DNA from: Devosia sp. SD17-2
Lineage (GTDB): Bacteria; Pseudomonadota; Alphaproteobacteria; Rhizobiales; Devosiaceae
Length of the DNA stretch: 64,000 nt
Assembly: GCF_029201565.1 (NCBI RefSeq)
Contig: NZ_CP104002.1
Span: 1,133,001 to 1,197,000 of the forward strand
Direction of reading: 5' to 3'
The notes beneath the pieces are model-generated. The model ran no database searches and was not told the origin of the DNA. It saw nothing but the letters and a program-made list of their open reading frames with translations. The translations under genes and the position numbers were made by a program. Of the stretch, positions 48,754 to 57,146 are shown in pieces. The stretch's first letter is position 1. Every line of letters starts with the position of its first letter.

Positions 48754-49514
48754 CCGACCTCACGGCTTTCAGCCTTGCCGGCAAGACCATCATGGTCACC
48801 GGCGCCAACACCGGCATCGGGCAGGGCATCGCGCTCTCGATTGGCCGGGCAGGGGGCAGGGTTGTCGGCGTGGGGCGGTCGAGCATGGAAGTGACCGCCT
48901 CGCTAATGGCCGGGCAAGGTGCCGATTTTGCCGAAATGCGGGCAGATCTCGGCTCGGCGTTGGATGCCCAGGCGATGTTCGAAACGGCCTGGGAAGAGCA
49001 TGGCCCCATCGATGGTCTCGTCAACAACGCCGGGATCATCAAGCGTGTCGATGCGGTCGATTTCACCGAGGCGGATTGGGACGCGGTGATGGATATCAAC
49101 CTCAAGACGATGTTCTTTCTCAGCCAGTCGCTCGGCAAGAAGGCCATCTCGGCGGGACGCGGTGCGCGGATCGTCAACATCGCCTCGATGCTCAGTTTTC
49201 AGGGTGGCATCCGCGTGGCGAGCTATACGGCGTCAAAGAGCGGTGTGCTGGGGATCACGCGGCTGCTCGCCAATGAATGGGCGGCCAAGGGCATCAATGT
49301 GAACGCCATCGCCCCGGGATATATCGAAACCAATAATACCGAGGCCCTGCGCAATGATCCCGAGCGGTCTTCGGCCATTCTCGGTCGCATTCCGGCTGGT
49401 CGCTGGGGCGTTCCATCCGATATCGGCGATGCGGCGGTTTTCCTTCTCGCCCCCGCATCCAATTACATGCATGGCGCTGTCATCCCCGTGGATGGCGGCT
49501 GGCTCGCGAGGTAG
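48750..49514 (+). CDS. kduD: 2-dehydro-3-deoxy-D-gluconate 5-dehydrogenase
   Basis: A 254-residue SDR enzyme reducing DKII to 2-keto-3-deoxygluconate. It starts with GTG at 48750 in a GTGA overlap with kduI, with GGAGGA upstream. TGANTGIGQGIA is the cofactor motif, NNAG is intact, and the catalytic triad is Ser in NIASMLSFQGG and YxxxK in YTASKSG. Length matches KduD (253-254 residues). Confidence 0.96.
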   Translation: MTDLTAFSLAGKTIMVTGANTGIGQGIALSIGRAGGRVVGVGRSSMEVTASLMAGQGADFAEMRADLGSALDAQAMFETAWEEHGPIDGLVNNAGIIKRVDAVDFTEADWDAVMDINLKTMFFLSQSLGKKAISAGRGARIVNIASMLSFQGGIRVASYTASKSGVLGITRLLANEWAAKGINVNAIAPGYIETNNTEALRNDPERSSAILGRIPAGRWGVPSDIGDAAVFLLAPASNYMHGAVIPVDGGWLAR

Positions 49515-49519
49515 ACATC

Positions 49520-49855
49520 ATGACTGAACCAAAACTCTTCGCCCAGGCCGAGGACAGCGCATGGATCGAACTGGCGCCCGGCAATACCCGTCGCGTGTTG
49601 ATCCATCTGCCTGAGTTGATGCAGGTCGAGTTTGGCTTCGAGAAGGGTGCTGTCGGCGCGCTTCACAGCCATCCGCATGTACAGGTGAGCTATGTTGCCG
49701 AGGGCAGCTTTGAGGTAACGATCGGTGACCAGACCCAGATAGTCGGGCAGGGCGGCAGCTTCATCGTGCCCTCGGGGGTCACCCACGGCGTTGTCGCGCT
49801 GGAAAAAGGCAGGCTCGTCGACGCGTTCACGCCGCACCGTGCCGATTTCCTGTAG
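49520..49855 (+). CDS. kdgF: Cupin protein KdgF-like (unsaturated uronate linearisation)
   Basis: A 111-residue single-domain cupin. Metal-binding candidates are His49, His51 and Gln55 in HSHPHVQ plus His89 in SGVTHG, the arrangement known for KdgF, which opens 4,5-unsaturated galacturonate or the alginate equivalent to the linear keto-uronate used by KduI or DehR. It lies 5 nt after kduD with AGGTAG before the ATG. Other small cupins share the motif, but context supports KdgF. Confidence 0.88.
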   Translation: MTEPKLFAQAEDSAWIELAPGNTRRVLIHLPELMQVEFGFEKGAVGALHSHPHVQVSYVAEGSFEVTIGDQTQIVGQGGSFIVPSGVTHGVVALEKGRLVDAFTPHRADFL

Positions 49856-49964
49856 CAGGCCACAGACAAAGCGCTCCCCGCCGCCTTATCTCTAGGCTTT
49901 GGGGCGGCGCCTATGGTGGAATGGGCCCTTGCGATCCAGATTCTACCGCGCTTGAGGGCATTTC

Positions 49965-50582
49965 ATGCTGAGTATCATGTTCTACATCGCCATTACTGCC
50001 GAGGCGATGACGGCCGCGCTGGCGGCCGGGCGCCGGAACATGGACTGGTTCGGCGTGTGCCTGATTGCCTGCGTGACCGCTCTTGGCGGTGGGACGATCC
50101 GGGATATCCTGCTCGACCACTATCCCCTGCTCTGGGTCGCCAATCCCTATGTTCTGCTGCTGGTGTGCAGCGCGGCGCTGCTGACCATCCCGCTGGCACG
50201 GGTCATCGACAAACTCAAATGGCCGTTTCTTCTGCTCGATGCGCTCGGCCTGGTGGTGTTCACGGTGATCGGCTGCAATATCGGCATCGAGGCCGGTGTG
50301 CATCCGATCATTGTCATCGTGGCGGGCATGGTGACCGGGACCGCCGGCGGCATTTTACGCGATGTGCTCTGCAATGACGTGCCACTGATCTTCCAGGGCG
50401 AGCTCTACGCCACCGTCTCGATGGTGGCGGGCATCATCTATTACCTCGGCTATCTCGGCGGCATGCCGCTCGATCTGATGGCGGCGATTGCCATTGTGGT
50501 GGGCTTTGTTCTGCGCGTCACTGCGCTGTGGTTCAAATGGGAAATGCCCAAGTTCGTTTATGACAAGGACATGCGCAAATGA
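49965..50582 (+). CDS. TRIC/UPF0126 family membrane protein
   Basis: A 205-residue seven-helix membrane protein, two repeats of a three-helix unit plus one extra helix. The duplicated signatures GGGTIRDILLDHYPL and GGILRDVLCNDVPL place it in the UPF0126/trimeric intracellular cation channel family (YicG-like); bacterial homologues form potassium-permeable channels. The 110-nt gap after kdgF means it could begin a separate transcript. It overlaps the next gene by 4 nt. Confidence 0.92.
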   Translation: MLSIMFYIAITAEAMTAALAAGRRNMDWFGVCLIACVTALGGGTIRDILLDHYPLLWVANPYVLLLVCSAALLTIPLARVIDKLKWPFLLLDALGLVVFTVIGCNIGIEAGVHPIIVIVAGMVTGTAGGILRDVLCNDVPLIFQGELYATVSMVAGIIYYLGYLGGMPLDLMAAIAIVVGFVLRVTALWFKWEMPKFVYDKDMRK

Positions 50583-50968
50583 AACCGGCGCGGATCGTCC
50601 TGTCACGCAAGGCGGGTTTCGACCTGCAGGCCGTTTCGCATACGCTCAATGGTTTGCCGGCGCAGTCCGTGGCGCGCCCGGGGGCCTGGGGCAATCCTTT
50701 CACCATCGCCGAGGTGATGGCGGAAACCGGACTTGGCAAAGAGGCGGCGCAGGCAGAGGCGGTGGCGCGTCACGCCCGCTGGATGAACGGCGAAATCAGC
50801 GCCATCCGGCGGCCCCCTACACGCGACGCTATTCGTGCGGCGCTGGGCGGGAAAAACCTCGCCTGCTGGTGCCGGGCCGGAACGCCCTGCCATGTCCATA
50901 CACTTCTCGCGCTGGCTAATAGTGATGCCAGCATGATCAAAACACCTTCTCTTGGTACGGAGTTTTAA
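50579..50968 (+). CDS. DUF4326 domain-containing protein
   Basis: A 129-residue soluble protein recognised as DUF4326 by RPGAWGNPF near residues 34-42 and the Cys/His end LACWCRAGTPCHVHTLLALA. It starts in an ATGA overlap with the TRIC-like gene and ends 1 nt before the uxuA start. The family is of unknown function; the Cys-x-Cys and Cys-His residues suggest metal or nucleotide binding. It seems to be a passenger within the uronate locus. Confidence 0.88.
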   Translation: MKPARIVLSRKAGFDLQAVSHTLNGLPAQSVARPGAWGNPFTIAEVMAETGLGKEAAQAEAVARHARWMNGEISAIRRPPTRDAIRAALGGKNLACWCRAGTPCHVHTLLALANSDASMIKTPSLGTEF

Positions 50969-50969
50969 G

Positions 50970-52181
50970 TTGCGACAAACCTGGCGGTGGTTCGGCCCAA
51001 AGGACCTTTGCAGCATTGACGATATTACGCAGGTCGGTGCCCAGGGGGTCGTCAGCGCCTTGCACCATATCCCCAATGGGGTGGTGTGGAGCCGTGCGGA
51101 GATCGACAAACGCTATGCCGAGATCGGCACGCGCAAAGACGGCACGCCCTCGGGGCTGACCTGGGACGTGGTGGAGAGCCTGCCGGTCAGCGAGGACATC
51201 AAGAAGCAGAAGGGCGACTGGCGCGAGCACATCGCCAACTACAAGATTTCCATGCGTAATCTGGCTGAAAGCGGCATGGAAGTGATCTGCTATAATTTCA
51301 TGCCCGTGCTCGATTGGACGCGCACGGATTTGCGCTGGACCGTGCCCAATGGCGGCTCCTGCATGCGCTTTGATATCAATGATTTCGCGGCCTTCGACAT
51401 CCACATTCTCGAGCGCCCCGGCGCTGGTGCCGACTACACCAATGCCATCGCCGATGAGGCGGGGCGCCGGGTTTCGGCGATGAGCGAGGACGAGAAGAAG
51501 CAGCTCAGCCGCAATGTGACCATGGGCCTGCCGGGCTCAACGGAATCTATGTCGCTCGAGGACGTGCAGGCTCACCTGTCCGAATATGGCAGGATCAGCC
51601 GGGACCAGCTGCGACAGCACTTTATCGATTTCCTCGAAGAGGTGGTGCCGGAAGCCGAAAAGCTTGGGCTCAGGCTCTGCTGCCATCCGGACGATCCCCC
51701 GTTCGCGCTGCTCGGCCTGCCGCGCATCATGTCCACCGAGGAAGACTACAAACATATCCTCGATGCGGTGGATAGCCCGGCCAATGGCATGACGCTCTGC
51801 TCGGGCTCGCTCGGTGCCCGCCCTGACAATGACCTTCCGGGCATGATGGAGCGCTTCGGGCCCAAGGTTCACTTCCTCCACCTGCGCAATGTGAAGCGCG
51901 ACAACGGCGATATCATGGGCTCGTTCTACGAGGCCGAGCACCTGGCCGGGGATACGGACATGGTGGCGCTGATTGCCGCCATTGTCCGCGAGGAGCGCCG
52001 TCGCAAGGCCGAGGGGCGCAAGGATGCCATCATCCCGATGCGGCCCGACCACGGCCAGGACATTCTCGATGATCTGGGGCGCCGCGCCCAGCCGGGCTAT
52101 CCGACCATCGGGCGCATGAAGGGGCTGGCGGAGTTGCGTGGCGTGATGACCGCGCTGGAGCATGCCGCGCACGGTCTCTAG
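50970..52181 (+). CDS. uxuA: Mannonate dehydratase
   Basis: A 403-residue dehydratase converting D-mannonate to 2-keto-3-deoxygluconate in glucuronate catabolism. RQTWRWFGP is the family start, and the TTG at 50970 is preceded by CGGAG with 7 nt spacing, so I choose it over a more upstream TTG at 50952. Conserved segments are GVVSALHHIPNGVVW, VICYNFMPVLDWTRTDL, RLCCHPDDPP and MRPDHGQD. Its product feeds the same intermediate as the KduD reaction. It starts 1 nt after the DUF4326 stop. Confidence 0.95.
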   Translation: MRQTWRWFGPKDLCSIDDITQVGAQGVVSALHHIPNGVVWSRAEIDKRYAEIGTRKDGTPSGLTWDVVESLPVSEDIKKQKGDWREHIANYKISMRNLAESGMEVICYNFMPVLDWTRTDLRWTVPNGGSCMRFDINDFAAFDIHILERPGAGADYTNAIADEAGRRVSAMSEDEKKQLSRNVTMGLPGSTESMSLEDVQAHLSEYGRISRDQLRQHFIDFLEEVVPEAEKLGLRLCCHPDDPPFALLGLPRIMSTEEDYKHILDAVDSPANGMTLCSGSLGARPDNDLPGMMERFGPKVHFLHLRNVKRDNGDIMGSFYEAEHLAGDTDMVALIAAIVREERRRKAEGRKDAIIPMRPDHGQDILDDLGRRAQPGYPTIGRMKGLAELRGVMTALEHAAHGL

Positions 52182-52191
52182 AGACTTCAGA

Positions 52192-52223
52192 GATTGCCCG
52201 GCCTGGCCGGGCAATCTTGTTTT
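52192..52223 (+). terminator. Repeat-derived terminator after uxuA
   Basis: GATTGCCCGGC, 3-nt loop, GCCGGGCAATC followed by TTGTTTTT. It is a member of the ATTGCCCGG dispersed repeat family and should also act as an intrinsic terminator 11 nt after the uxuA stop. Confidence 0.85.
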
Positions 52224-52229
52224 TGGCCG

Positions 52230-53372
52230 TTAGTCTTCGAGCAGGTAGCCGCCAGCGCGGGTGGGCAGCACTTCGGTGCCGACGATCTTGGCGACGGAGG
52301 CACCAGCCGGGACATATTTGGCGCTGGCGCGGGAGAGGACGAAGCCGCTCGTACCGGCGCGAATGGGCGTGCGCGCGAGGAACGCCTCGGGGCCATCCAT
52401 GGCGATCAGCTCGGCTACGACATCGCCAGCTTTAACCCGGTCGCCGAGCGTGACCCGATAGGCGAGGAGACCTGGTTGCGTTGTGCGGAGCACTTCAGTG
52501 GCTTCGAAGGGCGTTGCCGGGGGCGCGGAAGTCTCGACAGGGGGGACGTCGGCATCGATCAGTCCCCGGCCAGCGAGGAAGCCAAAGAGGCCGGTCGCAT
52601 CGAGCTGGCCCATTTCGTCATTGGTGTCGGCCTGGCCGCGATATTCTAGGGTCGCGGTTTCGACAGCGATGGGGATTGAGGCCTGCGGATTGTCGCGCTG
52701 CGCCTTGCGATAGAGATTGGGCAGGACCTCGTCGAACGAACCACCGCCGCTGTCCTCAGCCGTCAGGGTTGCCGCCACGCCCATGCGGTCGGCCAGATCC
52801 TGCAGGCCGGGCATCATCTCGGGCGAGGTGAAGATGTGCATGAGGCTTTCGTCGTCGCAATGCAGGTCGAGGACGATATCGGCGTCATGCGCTGATCTGA
52901 GGATGTGCAGCCGCAGCTTCTGCTGCGCGGTGACCGGGGTTTGCTGGTCGATCCAGGCGCCGACGGCCTTGCGGAGCGTCGCGACGTTTGCGGCGGCGTC
53001 GGCGGTCAGCTTGCCGCGCACAGCCTCTGCAATGGCGGGATAAAGATCTGGCCAGCGGCGGTTGTAGTTGACGCCAGTTTCGAGGTCGTAGCGGCCGATA
53101 TGACGGCGCAGAACGCGGGTCGCCAGACCCATCGGGTTGACCGAGGGGAAGACCACGAACCTTGCCTTGAGCTGGCCGTTCTCATCGGCCTTGCGGAGCA
53201 TGGGCAGGAGGTGATGGAGCGCCATCGTGCCCGGCTGTTCATCGGCGTGGAGCGCTGCCTGCAGGTGCACCTTGGTGGGCGCGTCCTGCGGGCCCAGCTC
53301 GTACCAATAAAGGGTCGTTGTCTGCCCCGGGGCGTCACCGGGGAAGTCACGTGTGTGTTGCTGAAAGGTCAT
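52230..53372 (-). CDS. Succinylglutamate desuccinylase/aspartoacylase family protein
   Basis: A 380-residue zinc carboxypeptidase-like deacylase. The metal site HxxE is His42 and Glu45 in LHADEQPGT, with the third ligand likely His171 in LDLHCDDES; a catalytic-type Glu lies in IPIAVETATLEYRG. The C-terminal 90 residues form the beta-domain usual for this family (GDRVKAGDVVAELIA). Relatives remove acyl groups from N-acyl amino acids (AstE, DoeB). It is the last gene of the amino-acid ABC operon, suggesting that an N-acylated amino acid is imported and deacylated (inference). Confidence 0.87.
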   Translation of the reverse strand: MTFQQHTRDFPGDAPGQTTTLYWYELGPQDAPTKVHLQAALHADEQPGTMALHHLLPMLRKADENGQLKARFVVFPSVNPMGLATRVLRRHIGRYDLETGVNYNRRWPDLYPAIAEAVRGKLTADAAANVATLRKAVGAWIDQQTPVTAQQKLRLHILRSAHDADIVLDLHCDDESLMHIFTSPEMMPGLQDLADRMGVAATLTAEDSGGGSFDEVLPNLYRKAQRDNPQASIPIAVETATLEYRGQADTNDEMGQLDATGLFGFLAGRGLIDADVPPVETSAPPATPFEATEVLRTTQPGLLAYRVTLGDRVKAGDVVAELIAMDGPEAFLARTPIRAGTSGFVLSRASAKYVPAGASVAKIVGTEVLPTRAGGYLLED

Positions 53373-53382
53373 TTTTGCTTCT

Positions 53383-53670
53383 TCAGGCGAGACGGGCCAG
53401 TTTGTCGGCCATGGTCTGGGGTTTGTCGGTGCGGGTCGAGAAATGCATGGTGCAGAAAATGCGCTCGACGCCCATCTCGTGCAGGCGTTCACAGCAGGCT
53501 TCCACCGCAGCGCTGACCTCTGCCATCTCGCCCTCGATATTGGTGCCGTTGGCGTGCATTTCGTGGGTGAGGCGGGTGGTGGCGAGGATGTCGCGCACCT
53601 CCCGGATATAGGTCGAAACCGAGGGACCGACACCCATGGGGACGATGCAGAGATCAGCGATGATCTTCAT
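53383..53670 (-). CDS. MTH1187/DUF77 family thiamine-binding-like protein
   Basis: A 95-residue ferredoxin-like-fold protein of the MTH1187 (DUF77, YkoF-related) family. DLCIVPMGVGPSVSTYIREV, HANGTNIEGE and GVERIFCTMHFSTRTDK match. AGGAGAG precedes the ATG. Family members bind thiamine or hydroxymethylpyrimidine, but many sit beside unrelated transporters. Here it separates the permeases (9 nt gap) from the deacylase (10 nt gap). Confidence 0.88.
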   Translation of the reverse strand: MKIIADLCIVPMGVGPSVSTYIREVRDILATTRLTHEMHANGTNIEGEMAEVSAAVEACCERLHEMGVERIFCTMHFSTRTDKPQTMADKLARLA

Positions 53671-53679
53671 GGCACTCTC

Positions 53680-54414
53680 CTAGCGCATCCAACTGGGCAT
53701 GTAGCGGACGCGCGGCGGCTGGGGCAGGTGGCGCATCAGTCGCTGGTAGATAAGGCCAAAGACGAAGAACACCACCAGCGAAACCGCGAGGAAGTAGAGC
53801 GCCGCCACGGGGAAGTGCAGGAAGGCGTTGAAATCGCGTTCGAACAGATCCTTGGCAGTAATCATCAGGTCCTTCTGTCCGCCGACCACGGGCAGCGCCA
53901 GATAGACGATGGCGGTGGCGTGGAAGAGGAAGACCACTTCATTGGTGTAGGCCGGCCAGGCCAGACGGATCAGGTTCGGCCAGATGACCCGACGGAACTG
54001 CTGACTGCGGCTCATGCCATAGGCGCGGGCTGCCTCGATGGCGCCGCGCGGCACGGCGCGCAGGGCGCCGTAGAAGATTTCGGCGGTATAGGCGGCCGTG
54101 TTCAGCACCAGCACGAGCGGGCCCATGAACAGGGGATGCAGCACGAAGCCGGAAATGCCCAGGGGACGCCAGACTGTCAGATTGAGTGACAGGGCCAGCG
54201 AATAGAACATGAAGAACTGGATGAAGAGCGGCGAGCCCCGGAAGGCATAGATATAGCCGCGTGACAGCCGGTTGATGATCGGGTTGGACGATGCCTTGCC
54301 CAGCGCCAGGAAGATGGCCAAGACAAAGCCGACCGGGATGGAGGCGGCGGCAAAGTAGAGATTGAACAGCACCGCCGGTGCCATGAGAGCGAGATCGTCG
54401 AGGAAAGCCTGCAT
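53680..54414 (-). CDS. Polar amino-acid ABC transporter permease (HisM-like)
   Basis: A 244-residue permease of the HisM/GlnP type with about five helices. The coupling loop is GAIEAARAYGMSRSQQFRRV and the preceding segment NTAAYTAEIFYGALRAVPRG is diagnostic. Its ATG overlaps the stop of the upstream permease by 1 nt. Confidence 0.93.
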   Translation of the reverse strand: MQAFLDDLALMAPAVLFNLYFAAASIPVGFVLAIFLALGKASSNPIINRLSRGYIYAFRGSPLFIQFFMFYSLALSLNLTVWRPLGISGFVLHPLFMGPLVLVLNTAAYTAEIFYGALRAVPRGAIEAARAYGMSRSQQFRRVIWPNLIRLAWPAYTNEVVFLFHATAIVYLALPVVGGQKDLMITAKDLFERDFNAFLHFPVAALYFLAVSLVVFFVFGLIYQRLMRHLPQPPRVRYMPSWMR

Positions 54415-55226
54415 CAGCCCTGTGCCTCGCTCAGAATGCCACGACCCGCACGGCGCATGATGGCGTCGAAGGCCTTCTCAGAGAGCCAGGTGACGAGGAT
54501 GTAGAACACGAACAGCACGAGATAATAGCGCCAGCGCCAGTCTTCGTGGACGAGGCCCACGGCCGGCAGGAAGTTTGGCGCGCCAAGGCGGTCGGCCCAA
54601 AGCACGATATCGGCAATCTGCAGCAGCGAGAGCAGCGAGGTCGCCTTGATGATCAGCATCCAGACATTGGAGAGGCCGGGCAGGGCATAGACCCACATCT
54701 GGCGGATCTGAATGCGCCACAGCACCTGCGACGCGCTCATGCCATAGGCGCGGGCGGCTTCAAGCTGACCGCTGGGGACGGCGCGCATGGCGCCATGGAT
54801 GACATTGGTGGCGAAGGCGCCGTAGACGAGGCCAAGCGAGACGCTGGCGAGCAGCAGGTATTCCGTGGTGCCCAGGAACCAGTTCGCTTCGCGGCAAGGG
54901 GGCCATGACGAGGTCTGCGCCGCGATGGTTTCGGGCGTGCAGACCTGGCTCGCGATGAACCATTCGACCCCCTGCTCGAAAGCCAGCGGGAAGAACAGGA
55001 AGAACAAGACGTCCGGCACACCGCGCACGATCGCCGAATAGGTCGTGCCGATCAGCCGCAGCGGCAGAAAGCGGGAATTGCGCAGGGTTGCGCCGGTGAG
55101 CCCGAAGACGACCGCCAGGGCCCCGCCCAACAGGGCAGCAAAGATGGTAAACTGAAAACTGGCGTACCAGGTCAGGTGCTTACCATTGGTCAAATAGGCG
55201 AGCCAGAAGGCTATGTCGTCTGTCAT
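54414..55226 (-). CDS. Polar amino-acid ABC transporter permease (HisQ-like)
   Basis: A 270-residue permease, partner of the preceding entry. IVRGVPDVLFFLFFPLAFEQ and GQLEAARAYGMSASQVLWRI are the family motifs. A loop of about 30 residues containing two Cys (SQVCTPETIAAQTSSWPPCR) lies between helices and is longer than in HisQ. A hairpin terminator separates this gene from the binding-protein gene upstream. Confidence 0.93.
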   Translation of the reverse strand: MTDDIAFWLAYLTNGKHLTWYASFQFTIFAALLGGALAVVFGLTGATLRNSRFLPLRLIGTTYSAIVRGVPDVLFFLFFPLAFEQGVEWFIASQVCTPETIAAQTSSWPPCREANWFLGTTEYLLLASVSLGLVYGAFATNVIHGAMRAVPSGQLEAARAYGMSASQVLWRIQIRQMWVYALPGLSNVWMLIIKATSLLSLLQIADIVLWADRLGAPNFLPAVGLVHEDWRWRYYLVLFVFYILVTWLSEKAFDAIMRRAGRGILSEAQG

Positions 55227-55282
55227 GGACGGGGAGTCGCTCCGGCACGGCCCTGCAATGCAGCGTTGCCAGCAAAAAATGT

Positions 55283-55308
55283 CGCCGCAGGGTGATGACC
55301 CTGCGGCG
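55283..55308 (-). terminator. Attenuator-like terminator between binding protein and permeases
   Basis: A 10-bp perfect stem (CGCCGCAGGG and CCCTGCGGCG, 6-nt loop) followed on the minus strand by ACATTTTTTGC. It lies 15 nt past the binding-protein stop and about 55 nt before the permease start. Partial termination here would give an excess of binding protein over permease. Confidence 0.85.
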
Positions 55309-55322
55309 GGCGGGATTGAGGA

Positions 55323-56075
55323 TTACTCGGCGAAGTAGGGGCCGTGACCTTCGAACCACTTGGCGATGATGGTGTCGACGGTACCGTCCTTCTTCAGGGC
55401 GGTGATGGCGCCATCAACAGCGGCCTTGAGCTCGGCATCGTCCTTGCGGAGGCCTGCGCCGACGCCGCCACCGATCAGCACGTCTTCACCGGCAAATTCG
55501 ATGGCACCGTTCGAAGCGGCAACAATCGGCTCGAGATAGGCGCCGTCGGCGATGATGGTGTCGAGGTTGCCGGCAGCCAGATCGGCCATGGCCTGATCGG
55601 CCGTGGCGAAGGTGATGATGGTGTTGGCAGCGCTGAGATTGGTCTCGGCGTAGCTGGCCTGGATCGTGCCGCCCTGAACGCCAACGCGGGCGCCGGAGAG
55701 GGCTGCGAAATCAAGGTTCGAGCCGGCCAGAGCGACATATTTGGACGGATCGGGCGGGAAGTAGTTCTGGGTGAAGTCGATGGTCGCGAGGCGCTCCTCG
55801 GTGATCGACATGCCGGCCATGATCAGGTCGTAGTTGCCTGCGAGCAGGTTCGGGATGATCGAATCCCAGTCATTGATGATCCACTCGCAGGTGAGGCCTG
55901 CGTGGGCGCAGATGGCGTTGCCCAGCTCGATTTCGAAACCGGCAGGTGCACCGCTGTCATCAAGGAAGTTCCAAGGAGCATAAGCGCCTTCAGTGGCAAT
56001 GCGCACGGTTTCCTGTGCCATGGCGGAGCCAGTCAGCGCCAGGATCGCAGTGGCCGCCAGCATGATCTTCTTCAT
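55323..56075 (-). CDS. Polar amino-acid ABC transporter substrate-binding protein (family 3)
   Basis: A 250-residue periplasmic protein with a signal peptide ending GSAMA near residue 20. The family 3 pattern is clear: VRIATEGAYAPWNFLDDSG, GFEIELGNAIC, MSITEERLATIDFT (carboxylate-binding Arg) and GVQGGTIQASYAE. The arrangement resembles the arginine/histidine/octopine group, so a basic or N-acylated amino acid is plausible. CGGAG precedes the ATG. Confidence 0.92.
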   Translation of the reverse strand: MKKIMLAATAILALTGSAMAQETVRIATEGAYAPWNFLDDSGAPAGFEIELGNAICAHAGLTCEWIINDWDSIIPNLLAGNYDLIMAGMSITEERLATIDFTQNYFPPDPSKYVALAGSNLDFAALSGARVGVQGGTIQASYAETNLSAANTIITFATADQAMADLAAGNLDTIIADGAYLEPIVAASNGAIEFAGEDVLIGGGVGAGLRKDDAELKAAVDGAITALKKDGTVDTIIAKWFEGHGPYFAE

Positions 56076-56143
56076 AAACGTACTCCGTTCGATTGACCTG
56101 TTATTATCGCCCGGTTGACCGGGTTCTGCTCTCTTTGTTGCCG

Positions 56144-56941
56144 TCAGGAGTGACTGGCGGCATTTAGGAATTGCTTGAGACGGGCAGAGCGCGTGGCGCC
56201 AAAGACTTCCTCGGGCGTGCCGTCTTCCTCGATCAGACCCTGATGGAGGAAGATGACCCGGTCGGAGACCGTGCGCGCGAATTCCATGTCATGGGTCACG
56301 AGGATCATGGTCCGGCCCTCGTCGGCGAGGATCTTGATGACGCGCAGCACTTCGACCTCGAGTTCAGGGTCAAGCGCCGATGTCGGCTCGTCAAAGAGCA
56401 TGACGCGCGGATTGATGCAAAGCGCCCGCGCGATGGCGGCACGCTGTTGCTGACCACCCGAAAGCTGGGACGGGTAGGCGTCGGCCTTGCTGCCGATACC
56501 CACTTTATCGAGCATGGCGCGGGCTTCGGCTTCCACTTCGGCGCGCGGCCGTTTCTGGACGACCAGGGGCGCTTCCATGACATTTTCGAGAATGGTCATA
56601 TGGGCCCAGAGATTGAACGACTGGAACACCATGCCGAGTTCGGACCGGATCCTGCGGATCTGGCCCTCATCGTCGATACGCCGAGATGCGCCGGTTCCGC
56701 GCAGGCGAATGGCCTCCCCGTCGATGAGGACGTCGCCGCCATTCGGAATTTCGAGCATGTTGATGCAGCGCAAAAGGGTGGATTTTCCAGATCCCGAGGA
56801 GCCGATCAGCGTGATGACCTGGCCTTCCTGCGCAGAAAATGAAATGCCCTTGAGGACTTCCAGCTCGCCGAAGGACTTGTGCAGATCGCGCAGCTCAACG
56901 ATCGGCGATTTTCCCGGCGCAGCGGGTTCGAGTTGCGTCAT
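56144..56941 (-). CDS. Polar amino-acid ABC transporter ATP-binding protein (HisP-like)
   Basis: A 265-residue ATPase. Walker [13 protein letters not shown], signature [15 protein letters not shown] and Walker [13 protein letters not shown] are intact, with the H-loop in [10 protein letters not shown]. The insertion [20 protein letters not shown] is usual for the HisP/OccP group. First gene of the operon; promoter expected in 56942-57146, which is otherwise empty. Confidence 0.94.
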   Translation of the reverse strand: MTQLEPAAPGKSPIVELRDLHKSFGELEVLKGISFSAQEGQVITLIGSSGSGKSTLLRCINMLEIPNGGDVLIDGEAIRLRGTGASRRIDDEGQIRRIRSELGMVFQSFNLWAHMTILENVMEAPLVVQKRPRAEVEAEARAMLDKVGIGSKADAYPSQLSGGQQQRAAIARALCINPRVMLFDEPTSALDPELEVEVLRVIKILADEGRTMILVTHDMEFARTVSDRVIFLHQGLIEEDGTPEEVFGATRSARLKQFLNAASHS

Positions 56942-57146
56942 GCTTACTGTTCTGGCCCGACGAGCAGGCGCTTCCTGACCTGGCGACTGCCCTTATATGA
57001 GGCTGACAATCTTCACCGCGCTAAAGAAAGGCAAATGTCAGCCGGATAGCAAGCGGAAAAACGGAATGTTCCAGAGGCGAACGGCCACAGAGCGTGCATA
57101 ATTTGCCGCGATAGGGTCATGCCTGTGTGTTGGCGCGAGGAATCGG

